DNA of 34,472 nt from Actinomycetes bacterium (GTDB taxonomy: Bacteria; Actinomycetota; Aquicultoria; CAJVYJ01; JAUVQD01): assembly GCA_030610765.1 (NCBI GenBank), contig JAUWRD010000005.1, positions 1-34,472 on the forward strand, written 5' to 3'. Of the stretch, positions 9,793 through 18,650 are shown piece after piece. The translations under genes were made by a program, and so were the position numbers. The notes under the pieces are model-generated. The model was not told where the DNA came from and made no database searches. It worked only from the letters and a program-made list of their open reading frames with translations. The first letter of the stretch is position 1; every line of letters starts with the position of its first letter.

Positions 9793-11406
9793 ATGGCGAA
9801 CGTCCAAGAGACGGGTGAAGAGACAGAAGCAGGTTACATTGTAGATTCGGAGGGGAACTTAGTACCGGACTACGACCAAACGATCAAAGTGTTTGATGAC
9901 GGTGACATCGTTACCGGAGTTGTGGTTAAGATAGACCGCGACGAGATCCTAGTAGATATCGGCTACAAGTCCGAGGGTGTTATCCCGATCTACGAACTTT
10001 CTATCCGCAAGAATATCGATCCAAATGAAGCAGTAACGTTAGGTGATGAGATTGCCGCGCTTGTTTTGCAAAAAGAAGACAAGGACGGCCGGTTAATCCT
10101 ATCCAAAAAACGCGCTGAATATGAGCAATCATGGATACGCGTTGAAAAGTTCAGTAAAAATTCTGAAACACTGACCGGCAAAGTTATTGAGGTCGTCAAG
10201 GGTGGGTTGATACTCGATATCGGACTTCGGGGCTTTTTACCAGCCTCACTTGTGGACGTCCGGCGCGTCAAAGACCTACAGCAGTTTGTCGGCCAAGAGC
10301 TTGAGTGCAAAGTAATTGAAATGGACAGAAATCGAAACAATGTTGTTCTCTCGCGTCGTTCAGTTCTTGACGAAGCCAGAAAACAGGAGCGCGAAAAAGT
10401 AATAACCGGATTGAAAAAAGGTGAAAAGCTCTCAGGTAAAGTCTCAAGCATTGCTGACTTTGGGGCTTTTGTTGATTTGGGTGGCATTGACGGGTTGATC
10501 CATATCTCGGAAATGTCTTGGACTCATATAGACCACCCCTCGGAATTACTAAATATCAGCGACACCATCGATGTCAAAGTCCTCGATATCGATCATGAGC
10601 GCGGTCGAATTTCCTTAGGGTTAAAACAATGTCAGGATGATCCCTGGAAAGAAAAAACAAAAGACTTAAATATCGGCGACACGATCGATGGAAGAATCAC
10701 GAAGATAGTGCCCTTTGGCGCTTTTGTGGCTATTCCCGGTGGAGTAGAGGGCTTGGTACATATTTCGGAATTATCGGAAGAACATGTCGAAGTACCCGAA
10801 GAAGCTGTAAAGCTTGATGAATCGGTATGCGCGAAAATTGTCGATATCGATACCGATCGACGTCGTGTCAGTCTGAGTATTCGCCAAACCAAAGACCCTG
10901 TAGCTGAAGAAAGTGATCAAACCCCAGCGGATACCGCAAAGGTTGTTGAAACAGAAGCAGCAGTCACAACGGAAGTCGAAGAAGTTTCTGACACTGTGAC
11001 CGCGGCACCTGAAGTCAAAACTGCCGTAAAGAAAAAAGTAGCGAAGAAAGCACCCGCTAAAAAGAGCACGGCCGCTAAGAAAGAAAAGCAGGCCGCTGCT
11101 TCAGATGCTTCCAGTAAGAAGTCGGCTGACAAAAAAGAGAAGGTTCCAGAGCAAGTTCTTGAATCAGGCGACTCGGCTTCAACGATCGAGGCTTTGTCAA
11201 CTTCAGGTTCAATCGATAAAAAAACCAGTGAAGCAATTGACGAAGTCCTGAAACGTGATGTCCCGACTCCGGATGACACCTTAAGTGAAGAAGACTTGGC
11301 AGTTAGAGCCGCCAAGGAAAATGAAGGTGACACGGCAGCAGCGGGTTCATATGAAGATGTAATTGAGCAGATGAAAGACGTGCGAGGCGGAAAAGATAGC
11401 AACTAG
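9793..11406 (+). CDS. rpsA: 30S ribosomal protein S1, four S1 domains with Lys/Ala-rich and acidic C-terminal tail
   Basis: 537 aa; four S1 repeats (e.g. GKVSSIADFGAFVDLGGIDGLIHISEMSW). Confidence 0.93.
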   Translation: MANVQETGEETEAGYIVDSEGNLVPDYDQTIKVFDDGDIVTGVVVKIDRDEILVDIGYKSEGVIPIYELSIRKNIDPNEAVTLGDEIAALVLQKEDKDGRLILSKKRAEYEQSWIRVEKFSKNSETLTGKVIEVVKGGLILDIGLRGFLPASLVDVRRVKDLQQFVGQELECKVIEMDRNRNNVVLSRRSVLDEARKQEREKVITGLKKGEKLSGKVSSIADFGAFVDLGGIDGLIHISEMSWTHIDHPSELLNISDTIDVKVLDIDHERGRISLGLKQCQDDPWKEKTKDLNIGDTIDGRITKIVPFGAFVAIPGGVEGLVHISELSEEHVEVPEEAVKLDESVCAKIVDIDTDRRRVSLSIRQTKDPVAEESDQTPADTAKVVETEAAVTTEVEEVSDTVTAAPEVKTAVKKKVAKKAPAKKSTAAKKEKQAAASDASSKKSADKKEKVPEQVLESGDSASTIEALSTSGSIDKKTSEAIDEVLKRDVPTPDDTLSEEDLAVRAAKENEGDTAAAGSYEDVIEQMKDVRGGKDSN

Positions 11407-11444
11407 CGCCTCATTTTAAAGATTCATCGGATCAATTAATAAAA

Positions 11445-11490
11445 AACGCGGTCTAAACCGCCGGATACAACCGGAGATTTAGGTCGCGTT
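11445..11490. terminator. Putative (possibly bidirectional) terminator between convergent rpsA and the OB-fold gene
   Basis: 13-bp stem AACGCGGTCTAAA / TTTAGGTCGCGTT with G-T wobbles and an inner CCGG/CCGG pairing. Confidence 0.55.
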
Positions 11491-11527
11491 TCTAGTGTTT
11501 CGGTCGATTTGTTAAACGTGGCCTCAT

Positions 11528-12064
11528 TTAATGTTTTGCTCGACGTTGGCGCCAAGTCCACAAAATAAGCACTATCATTGCCGCCAGTAGCCAAAAGAAC
11601 GCCAATGATATTTTCCTTGCGGAAATCGGAAGAGGCATTGCGAAGCCGGTTTTGATAATATGAATGCTTGTCGCGCTAATCATCATATCGCCGCCCTGTT
11701 TAGGGGAGTTTGCATGAAAAACACCGCGAACTCTAACTATGTCGCCACGAAAACCATAGCGCCCGGCCGCGATTTTTCCGACCAACTTCTTTGGAACAAG
11801 TACACCTTGACCGTGATTAAAACCGGCCAAATGTCGAACGCGACCCTGCCGACTATACGGATCATCATTGATATTTAACCAAACGCCATCTTTGCGCTCC
11901 ATAGTATCGCCAATAACCTCGCCGGTGAACGTAACTACCTTACCGTCATATTTTTTGGCGTCTTTAGCCAACTGTTTTGAACCAACCGCCCAAGCAGGCC
12001 CGGAAAAGCAAAACATGATTACAATTAAGACACAGAAGGATATCGCCCGTAATAACCTGCTCAT
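11528..12064 (-). CDS. Secreted/membrane-anchored protein with predicted OB-fold-like domain and C-terminal TM helix
   Basis: 178 aa; N-terminal signal peptide (ending near GPAWA), KYDGKVVTFTGEVIGD...GDIVRVRGVF OB-like strands, C-terminal hydrophobic helix then RRQRR-type basic tail; 4-nt overlap with trkH. Confidence 0.7.
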   Translation of the reverse strand: MSRLLRAISFCVLIVIMFCFSGPAWAVGSKQLAKDAKKYDGKVVTFTGEVIGDTMERKDGVWLNINDDPYSRQGRVRHLAGFNHGQGVLVPKKLVGKIAAGRYGFRGDIVRVRGVFHANSPKQGGDMMISATSIHIIKTGFAMPLPISARKISLAFFWLLAAMIVLILWTWRQRRAKH

Positions 12065-13563
12065 TTACCCCTCGCAACCGCAAACAAGAATCCGGCTAAA
12101 GCGAAAACAGCCATGAATTCTAATCGGCCCGCCCACATAGCCAGAATATAGTAGCTCTTTAAGGCAAGCGGCATAGACGGATTGGTGATTCCGACAGATA
12201 AACCAGTTGTTGTCCCGGCCGAGACACTCTCAAATAGAGCCTGAACAAACGGATAGCGATAAAGAACGCCGAGAACAGCGCCCCCAAGGTGCATGGTTAC
12301 AAACGCGATCACTATCAACATTGCCGCGCGCACTTGCTTGTCCTCAATAATCCTATTTTTTATATGATGAATTCTTTGAAAAGTAATTGCCGATTCCGGC
12401 AGAACAAATCGACGAATTTCCCCGACGAAATTCTTCGCGATAATTCCCACCCGCATGCCTTTGATTCCCCCGCAGGTAGACGCCGCGCTGCCCCCGATCG
12501 TCATCGCTATGGTGATGGCCAGCATCGCTAACGGGCCCCAACTACGAACAAGCTGGGCGCCGTTGAGACTGGTTAATCCTGTGCCTGTATGCGCTGACGC
12601 CACAAGATAAAAACCTTTTCTAAAGAGAGACGTGACCCCGCTCAGCGCCTCTGTTTGCATGAGCGCGATAAGTACCAGGCCGAGTGTGATTGAAAGCGTG
12701 ATAGTAAACGAAACAATCTCAATGTTGCGATAGATCTCCCGGGGCTTCCCGTTCCATACTGACCAATGAAGAACAAAATTGAGAGATCCGATAATAAAAA
12801 TAATCATAGTGACGATTTCGATAGTAAAACTGTGGTAGTAAAATATATTCAGCGATTGCGGCGCAAAACCGCCGGTACTCCAAGCGCTCATAAAGATCCA
12901 CAAGCCATGGAGAAAAGATCTGACCGGATTTAATCCTTCACTATAGTTAACAACCGTTAGAATAATCGTGCCGAAAAACAAATATGTAAGACTGACGACC
13001 CATATAGCCCGAGCCGTCTGGATAACATTTGGTAGCAGTTTTTCGTCCTTGCCTTCACCGACATACATCATAAAGGCCCCCGAGGTGCCTCTTATGAGAA
13101 ACGCCAAAGCGATAACAATTATCCCCTGGCCGCCGGCGTAACTGACAACATGCCTCCACATATTTAGCGCATTCGAGACATGATCCAAATCTTGAATCAA
13201 ATAAAGGCCCGTGGTCGTGAACCCGCTCATCAAATCAAAATAGGCGTCTAAGAAAGTACTAAAATGACCGCTAAGAAAGTGGGGCATGGCGCCGATAAAC
13301 GTAGCCACTAACCAGGAAAACGCCGTCGTCACAAGCCCGTGCATCCAGTTCATCTCACGCTTTGTCTGACAGACTAGCTGAAAACCAAAGCCGACCGTTA
13401 AGGCGGCGAGTATACCGATGAAAAAATCTATGACGGCGCTCCACTCGCGAAAAACAATACCTGTCACCAGAGGGATCGTCATTAAAAGACCAATACCGAC
13501 TATTATTTTTCCGGTATAGAACCCGACGATCTTCCAATCGTCAAGTTTAGGCTTGCGGATCAT
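12061..13563 (-). CDS. trkH: Trk-type potassium uptake membrane subunit
   Basis: 500 aa polytopic; four P-loop-like motifs SGFTTTGL, SAWSTGGF, SAHTGTGL, SAGTTTGL. Confidence 0.92.
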   Translation of the reverse strand: MIRKPKLDDWKIVGFYTGKIIVGIGLLMTIPLVTGIVFREWSAVIDFFIGILAALTVGFGFQLVCQTKREMNWMHGLVTTAFSWLVATFIGAMPHFLSGHFSTFLDAYFDLMSGFTTTGLYLIQDLDHVSNALNMWRHVVSYAGGQGIIVIALAFLIRGTSGAFMMYVGEGKDEKLLPNVIQTARAIWVVSLTYLFFGTIILTVVNYSEGLNPVRSFLHGLWIFMSAWSTGGFAPQSLNIFYYHSFTIEIVTMIIFIIGSLNFVLHWSVWNGKPREIYRNIEIVSFTITLSITLGLVLIALMQTEALSGVTSLFRKGFYLVASAHTGTGLTSLNGAQLVRSWGPLAMLAITIAMTIGGSAASTCGGIKGMRVGIIAKNFVGEIRRFVLPESAITFQRIHHIKNRIIEDKQVRAAMLIVIAFVTMHLGGAVLGVLYRYPFVQALFESVSAGTTTGLSVGITNPSMPLALKSYYILAMWAGRLEFMAVFALAGFLFAVARGK

Positions 13564-13709
13564 TTAATCAGCCAACTGAATAACAATATGAAGAAAAGTC
13601 CCAGCGCGAAAATAAATAATGTAAAAGCAATCTCAGTCAAAACACCGATTACATGGTCTCGATACGCGAGTCGTTTGACCCGGCCTTCCGAAGCCCGATT
13701 TTCGGTCAC
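13560..13709 (-). CDS. 49-aa single-TM small protein between trkA and trkH (not in the supplied ORF track)
   Basis: GTG start overlaps the upstream trkA stop (GTGA) and TGA stop overlaps the trkH start (ATGA). Translation MTENRASEGRVKRLAYRDHVIGVLTEIAFTLFIFALGLFFILLFSWLIK: basic N-terminus then one strongly hydrophobic helix. Confidence 0.7.
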   Translation of the reverse strand: MTENRASEGRVKRLAYRDHVIGVLTEIAFTLFIFALGLFFILLFSWLIK

Positions 13710-14368
13710 TTGCCCACCAACGTTCTTTTGAGAGCTTTTTCTTGCGCGAGTTTTGTCAACGCCACAACAGAATCGCCGGCCTTAAGAACCGTATCCCCTT
13801 TGGGAATTACAATGTGGTCATCCCGGACAATTGAAACCAGAACACAATCCTGGGGCAGATCTAAATCTTGAAGCGAGACCCCTTCGCTAGCACTGCCCGT
13901 TTCAGGCAGCTCTATCTCCACTAATAGCAATTTTCCTTTTTTAAGTGCCTGCAGAGTCACAACGGAGCCGATCGATATTTCCTCTTCTATCAAACGCGCG
14001 ATAACTGTTGTAGAGCTGACAGCCTCAATGCCAAGAGTTTTGAATATTTCCTCATTCTTAGGATTGTTGACCCGACCCACGGCCCTGGCAACCGAGAAAA
14101 CACCCTGAGCTATCTGGCAAGCAACCAGGTTGTCATCATCATCCCCGGTAACCGCGACAAAAACATCGGCGGTATCAACGCCAGCGTCTTCCTGATATCT
14201 AACGTCGCATCCATCTCCGTGAATCACCAACGCTTTCGGGACCTCAAGAGCAACTTTTTTCGACACGTCAAGACGCCTCTCGATGAGAATTACCTGATGA
14301 TCGTTTTTCACCATGGCCGCCGCTAAAAAAGAACCGACTTTCCCGCCGCCGTTTATTACAATCCTCAC
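13706..14368 (-). CDS. trkA: Trk potassium uptake NAD-binding protein (RCK_N + RCK_C), second copy
   Basis: 220 aa; MRIVINGGGKVGSFLAAAMVKNDHQVILIERR Rossmann motif; TrkA_C-like end. Confidence 0.9.
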   Translation of the reverse strand: MRIVINGGGKVGSFLAAAMVKNDHQVILIERRLDVSKKVALEVPKALVIHGDGCDVRYQEDAGVDTADVFVAVTGDDDDNLVACQIAQGVFSVARAVGRVNNPKNEEIFKTLGIEAVSSTTVIARLIEEEISIGSVVTLQALKKGKLLLVEIELPETGSASEGVSLQDLDLPQDCVLVSIVRDDHIVIPKGDTVLKAGDSVVALTKLAQEKALKRTLVGK

Positions 14369-15018
14369 CTTGAAGCTCCTGGTTTCGCGACTTTTTCTAT
14401 TTGAGGCAAAGAGCTCTTCTTGATAATCATTATTAGCTGATCGTTTCGCTTGATCTCGGTTGTAGGTTCACAAAAAACATTTTTCATCCGTCTGACTATG
14501 GTAATGATTTTTGCATCGTTTTCCCTGTCAACTTGAGAAATTGTTTTGCCCACAAAGCTCTCATTTGCAAGGACCCTTATAATATAGAAGTTTCCGACCG
14601 TGGCTAAAATGTCGATATTCGGAGCAATTATTGTCTCCAGCATCTTCTCCGCCAACATGACGGTGCCACAGATATACTCCAGGCCTAGTTTTTCGTATGT
14701 AAGGGATCGTGTGGGGTTATAGAGTCTGGCTATCGCGCGCGGGACATCAAATATTTTTGTGGCGACCTCAACGGCCATCATATTCGTGTTGTCCAGATCG
14801 GTTACAGCGGCAAAAACATCTGTTTTTTCGATACCGGCCTCTACTAAAATATCCTTGTCAAAGCCAAGACCCTCTATAGATAGACCATTAAAAGTTGAGC
14901 CGAGTCGTTTGAAAGCGTCTACGTTCTTGTCGATGATGGCAACGTCATGCCCTTCCTCCGACAAAAACGTCGCCAACTGTGACCCTACTCGTCCGCAGCC
15001 AACAACGACAACGTACAC
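14365..15018 (-). CDS. trkA: Trk potassium uptake NAD-binding protein (RCK_N + RCK_C), first copy
   Basis: VVVVGCGRVGSQLATFLSEEGHDVAIID; the supplied ORF begins at 15039, but AAGGAG lies 8 nt upstream of an in-frame GTG at 15018. Confidence 0.9.
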   Translation of the reverse strand: MYVVVVGCGRVGSQLATFLSEEGHDVAIIDKNVDAFKRLGSTFNGLSIEGLGFDKDILVEAGIEKTDVFAAVTDLDNTNMMAVEVATKIFDVPRAIARLYNPTRSLTYEKLGLEYICGTVMLAEKMLETIIAPNIDILATVGNFYIIRVLANESFVGKTISQVDRENDAKIITIVRRMKNVFCEPTTEIKRNDQLIMIIKKSSLPQIEKVAKPGASR

Positions 15019-15126
15019 TGATATCGCTCCTTTTTGCATCCACCCGAGCTCAAGCTAGATTAGACCCGCTGCAGGTGATTGTCAAGGATGCGGTGGCCTT
15101 AGCTAATAATTGTTACAATCTATTCA

Positions 15127-16017
15127 ATGATGCAAAAACCAGCAATCGTCTATTCAGAAAAGTTGAAGGTTTCGTTTGGCCCTCACGTCTTTCCAACCGA
15201 TAAATACTGGCTTCTCAATGCCCGACTCGCGGCCGAGGGATTGCTGGACAAATTCACTGTGTATGAGCCACAACCAGCAACGAGCGAAGAGATAGGTCTG
15301 GTTCACCTGCCGGATTACACAAGAGATTTCATGAATTTTGAGTATTCCGAGGCGATCATGACGTCAGAGATCCCTATCAGCAAGGAGATTCGCGATTTTT
15401 TTCTTACCACAACCGGCGGCACAATTATGGCAGCCCGCCTAAGTCTTGAAAACGGCCGGGCAATGAACATCGGCGGCGGGTGGCATCACGCTTTTCCAGA
15501 CCACGCCGAGGGTTTTTGCTACCTAAATGACATCGCCATCGCTATTCGGAAACTCCAGCAGTCAGGGAAAGCCGAGAGATTTGCCGTCATAGATTGCGAC
15601 CTGCATCAAGGCAATGGAACCGCGGTTTGTTTTGCGCGTGACGAGCGGGTCTTTACCTTCTCCATACATCAAGAGCGGCTGTACCCTGTCAAACAAAAAA
15701 GCAATTTAGATATTGGCCTGCCAAATCTCGCCGATGATGCCGCGTACCTCAAGGCCCTAAAGGAAGAGATCCCAAAAATACTTGAGAGCCATAAACCAGA
15801 TTGTATCTGTTACGTTGCTGGAGCCGACCCATATAAAGATGATCAACTTGGAAGCCTTCAAATTACCAAAGACGGTCTTTTAGAACGAGACCGGTTAGTC
15901 ATTGATGAGGCCAAAAAGCGCGCTATACCAATTTTCGTATGTTTAGCCGGTGGCTATGCCAAAGAAACAAAAGACGTAATTGATATTCATCTTAATACGG
16001 CGAAAGCACTTTTATAA
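15127..16017 (+). CDS. Histone deacetylase/AcuC-family amidohydrolase
   Basis: 296 aa; NIGGGWHHAFPDHAEGFCYLNDIAIA and VIDCDLHQGNGTA motifs of the HDAC superfamily. Confidence 0.9.
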   Translation: MMQKPAIVYSEKLKVSFGPHVFPTDKYWLLNARLAAEGLLDKFTVYEPQPATSEEIGLVHLPDYTRDFMNFEYSEAIMTSEIPISKEIRDFFLTTTGGTIMAARLSLENGRAMNIGGGWHHAFPDHAEGFCYLNDIAIAIRKLQQSGKAERFAVIDCDLHQGNGTAVCFARDERVFTFSIHQERLYPVKQKSNLDIGLPNLADDAAYLKALKEEIPKILESHKPDCICYVAGADPYKDDQLGSLQITKDGLLERDRLVIDEAKKRAIPIFVCLAGGYAKETKDVIDIHLNTAKALL

Positions 16018-16073
16018 AAGAGCGTTGGATTCCGGCGGCGGCAGTTGTTAAGATTTAGCTAGAGGTGTTAGTA

Positions 16074-16301
16074 ATGCCAATCTTTGAATTTGATTGCCTG
16101 GACTGCCAAAAAAGCTTTGAGATGCTCGTCGGGGTAGGCAAACCAAGCGGACCAACGGGTCGTTTGTGTCCGGTTTGCCAAAGCCGTAATGTCAAAAAAA
16201 GAGTCTCGCTATTCGCGTCGAGATCCACTGGAGATAGCGAAAGATCGTCAGGCTCAAGCTGCGCCAGTTGTTCAACGTCCAATTGCAGCACCTGCGGCTA
16301 G
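16074..16301 (+). CDS. FmdB-type zinc-ribbon protein with Ser/Cys-rich tail
   Basis: MPIFEFDCLDCQKSFEMLV...CPVCQS; ATG at 16074 preceded by agaggtg; C-terminus SSGSSCASCSTSNCSTCG. Confidence 0.8.
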   Translation: MPIFEFDCLDCQKSFEMLVGVGKPSGPTGRLCPVCQSRNVKKRVSLFASRSTGDSERSSGSSCASCSTSNCSTCG

Positions 16302-16321
16302 CTTTTATACAAGGAGAAGTT

Positions 16322-16951
16322 TTGAACGAAGACAACTTATCGGAAATCAATAATCTGGCAGAGCTTGAAAACCTCGTTAGCGCTTGTAAAAAGTGTCCTC
16401 TCCACGAAACTCGCACAAAAATTGTTTTCGGGGTTGGAAATCAGACCTCTGAACTGATGTTTATCGGAGAAGCACCTGGTTTCCACGAAGACCAGAAGGG
16501 AGAGCCGTTTGTCGGAGCAGCCGGCCGGTATCTAGACGAGCTTCTCATCTCTGTTCTGGGCTTGACCCGTAAAGATATCTTTATTGCTAATGTCCTGAAA
16601 TGTCGCCCGCCGGGTAATCGCGATCCTCTTCCGGATGAAATTGCCTGCTGCCGCCCGTTTCTAGACAAGCAAATTGAACTAATTGATCCAAAAGTCCTCT
16701 GCACGCTTGGAAATCACGCCGGACGCGTGATTTTGGACGAAAAAATGAATATATCCCGGGTTCATGGAGAAAAATCGGAATTCGGTAATCGCTGGATTTT
16801 CCCCGTCTACCATCCCGCAGCGGCTCTCTACGCCGGCAGGATAAAGGAGGTCCTCATAGAAGATTTTAAGAAGCTCGGCGAGCTCCTAGCCGGGGAAGCT
16901 TTTCCAAAAAAAGAAGATTCAAATCCGGTCGATCAAATGGATCTCTTCTAG
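16322..16951 (+). CDS. Uracil-DNA glycosylase family 4 (Fe-S type)
   Basis: CKKCPLHETR...FIGEAPGFHEDQKGEPFVGAAGRYLDELL, VLKCRPPGNRDP, VYHPAAAL; TTG start at 16322 preceded by aaggag. Confidence 0.9.
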   Translation: MNEDNLSEINNLAELENLVSACKKCPLHETRTKIVFGVGNQTSELMFIGEAPGFHEDQKGEPFVGAAGRYLDELLISVLGLTRKDIFIANVLKCRPPGNRDPLPDEIACCRPFLDKQIELIDPKVLCTLGNHAGRVILDEKMNISRVHGEKSEFGNRWIFPVYHPAAALYAGRIKEVLIEDFKKLGELLAGEAFPKKEDSNPVDQMDLF

Positions 16952-17434
16952 GTGTCCTCTGAATTATCTCAGCTTAGCTTGATCACCGAGAGTGAAGATC
17001 AGACAAAGCGTCTAGCAAGTAAAATTGCTCCGGCAATAAAAGCTGGTGACGTCATTTGCTTAACAGGTGATTTGGGTGCCGGCAAGACCCACTTTGTCCA
17101 GGGATTGGCCCTTGCTCTTGGAATCGAAGGCCAGATAACGAGCCCGACGTTTACAATTATTAAAGAATACTCCGGCCGATTACCGCTATATCACTTTGAT
17201 GTTTTTCGATTATCGGCTCCTAAGGAAATGGCGGCGATCGGCTATGAGGAATACTTTTTTGGCGATGGTGTAACGGTTATTGAATGGGGCGACAAGATTG
17301 CCGATCTCCTTCCGAAAGACCATTTAGTGATTGAGTTTCACCGGGTCATTGAATCAGAGAATCGCCGGGTGCTCATTGTGAAGGCCAGCGGACCGAGATC
17401 CGAAAAACTAAAAAAGGAGTTGGCAGACGAGTGA
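16952..17434 (+). CDS. tsaE: tRNA t6A biosynthesis ATPase TsaE
   Basis: 160 aa; LTGDLGAGKTHFVQGLALALG, SPTFTIIKEY, IEWGD. Confidence 0.94.
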   Translation: MSSELSQLSLITESEDQTKRLASKIAPAIKAGDVICLTGDLGAGKTHFVQGLALALGIEGQITSPTFTIIKEYSGRLPLYHFDVFRLSAPKEMAAIGYEEYFFGDGVTVIEWGDKIADLLPKDHLVIEFHRVIESENRRVLIVKASGPRSEKLKKELADE

Positions 17435-18120
17435 TTCTGGCTTTTGACACCAGCACTGATTGGCTATCAATCGCTATTGGCAGATCCGATCAAATTATCG
17501 CTGAAATAGAAGAACGCGCTCCGCGAGCCCATCTTAATCGCCTCTTGCCGGGCATCGACGGCCTGCTAAAAGAAGTCGGAGGCGCGCCAAATGATATTGA
17601 GCAGATCGCAGTTGGGGTGGGTCCCGGTTCTTTTACCGGAGTTAGAATCGCGATCTCCACGGCCCAAGGACTTGCCCACGCCATTGGTTGCCCTTTGATT
17701 GGAATATCTACCCTCGATACCATTGCCGCCCGTCTACCTGAAAGTAACGCGACCATCTATCCAATTCTTGACGCCAAACGAAGCGAGGTCTATGCGGCTG
17801 AATACGAAAACTTCGGCCATCGAGTCTCGGACTACCAAGTGCTCGCTCCAAAAAAATTAGCGCAGAAAATAAGGAAATCAGGCAAGCCTGTCCTCATAAC
17901 CGGCGATGGATTGGAAAAATATAAAGATATCTTTCAAGATGAGCTTGGAGACCTGGCAACCTTTAGTAAACCTGCGCTTTGGTCCCCCAATGCTTCTGTT
18001 TTAATTAAGCTGGCCAAGGAAAAAATAGAAAAGGAGCCTATTGAATCGTATTTCAAGGTCTTGCCTATTTATATCAGATTGTCCGATGCAGAGGAGAGTG
18101 CGAAACGGGGAAAGTTATAA
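17431..18120 (+). CDS. tsaB: tRNA t6A biosynthesis protein TsaB
   Basis: 229 aa; MILAFDTSTDWLSIAI, GVGPGSFTGVRI; 4-nt overlap with tsaE. Confidence 0.93.
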   Translation: MILAFDTSTDWLSIAIGRSDQIIAEIEERAPRAHLNRLLPGIDGLLKEVGGAPNDIEQIAVGVGPGSFTGVRIAISTAQGLAHAIGCPLIGISTLDTIAARLPESNATIYPILDAKRSEVYAAEYENFGHRVSDYQVLAPKKLAQKIRKSGKPVLITGDGLEKYKDIFQDELGDLATFSKPALWSPNASVLIKLAKEKIEKEPIESYFKVLPIYIRLSDAEESAKRGKL

Positions 18121-18128
18121 TTAGAAAT

Positions 18129-18650
18129 TTGGCAATTCATGATATGCGCCCCGAGCATCTCGACGGCGTTTTATCCATTGAACATCGTTCATTCCCAAAT
18201 CCCTGGACAAGAACTGCCTTCGCCAGCCACCTGGAACACCCGGAGTTCGCTAAGTACTTAGTGGCGATCACGCAAAATCAAGTAATCGGGTATACCGGGC
18301 TTTTTTTCGGAGGCGGACAAGGCCAGATAACCAACCTGGCCATCGATCCGGACAGGAGGCGCCAAGGAATCGGCACTCGTCTATTCCTGGCAATGATCGA
18401 TCACTGCCAAGCCCTGGGCCTGGAAGGCTTAAGCTTAGAAGTTAGAGTCGCTAACGAAAGCGCCCAAACACTATATGAAAGGTTTGGCTTTGCCAAGGTT
18501 GGCCAGCGAAAGGGCTACTACCAGGAAACAGGAGAAGACGCATATGTAATGTGTCTTTTCGACCTGTGTAAAAAAGAACAGACAGACAAATTAGAAGCAA
18601 TCCGAAAGGGTTTGAATAATCGTGAATTCAGCGACAATCTTAGCGATTGA
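18129..18650 (+). CDS. rimI: Ribosomal-protein-alanine N-acetyltransferase RimI
   Basis: 173 aa GNAT; LAIDPDRRRQGIGTRLF, LEVRVANESAQTLYERFGF. TTG start uncertain. Confidence 0.9.
   Translation: MAIHDMRPEHLDGVLSIEHRSFPNPWTRTAFASHLEHPEFAKYLVAITQNQVIGYTGLFFGGGQGQITNLAIDPDRRRQGIGTRLFLAMIDHCQALGLEGLSLEVRVANESAQTLYERFGFAKVGQRKGYYQETGEDAYVMCLFDLCKKEQTDKLEAIRKGLNNREFSDNLSD

Noticed and set aside
9607-9807. 66-aa minus-strand ORF over the rpsA promoter/leader
   Set aside because: Overlaps the rpsA promoter and start antisense; no RBS or recognisable domain.
10917-11402. 161-aa minus-strand ORF antisense to rpsA
   Set aside because: Ser/Ala-rich mirror of the low-complexity rpsA tail; other long antisense ORFs (e.g. 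20107-20655, 23485-23991) are also shadow ORFs of strong genes.
15127-16017. HDAC-family gene as evidence of a chromatin-like system
   Set aside because: AcuC/HDAC-superfamily amidohydrolases are widespread in bacteria; no acetyltransferase or histone-like partner adjacent beyond the unrelated rimI.
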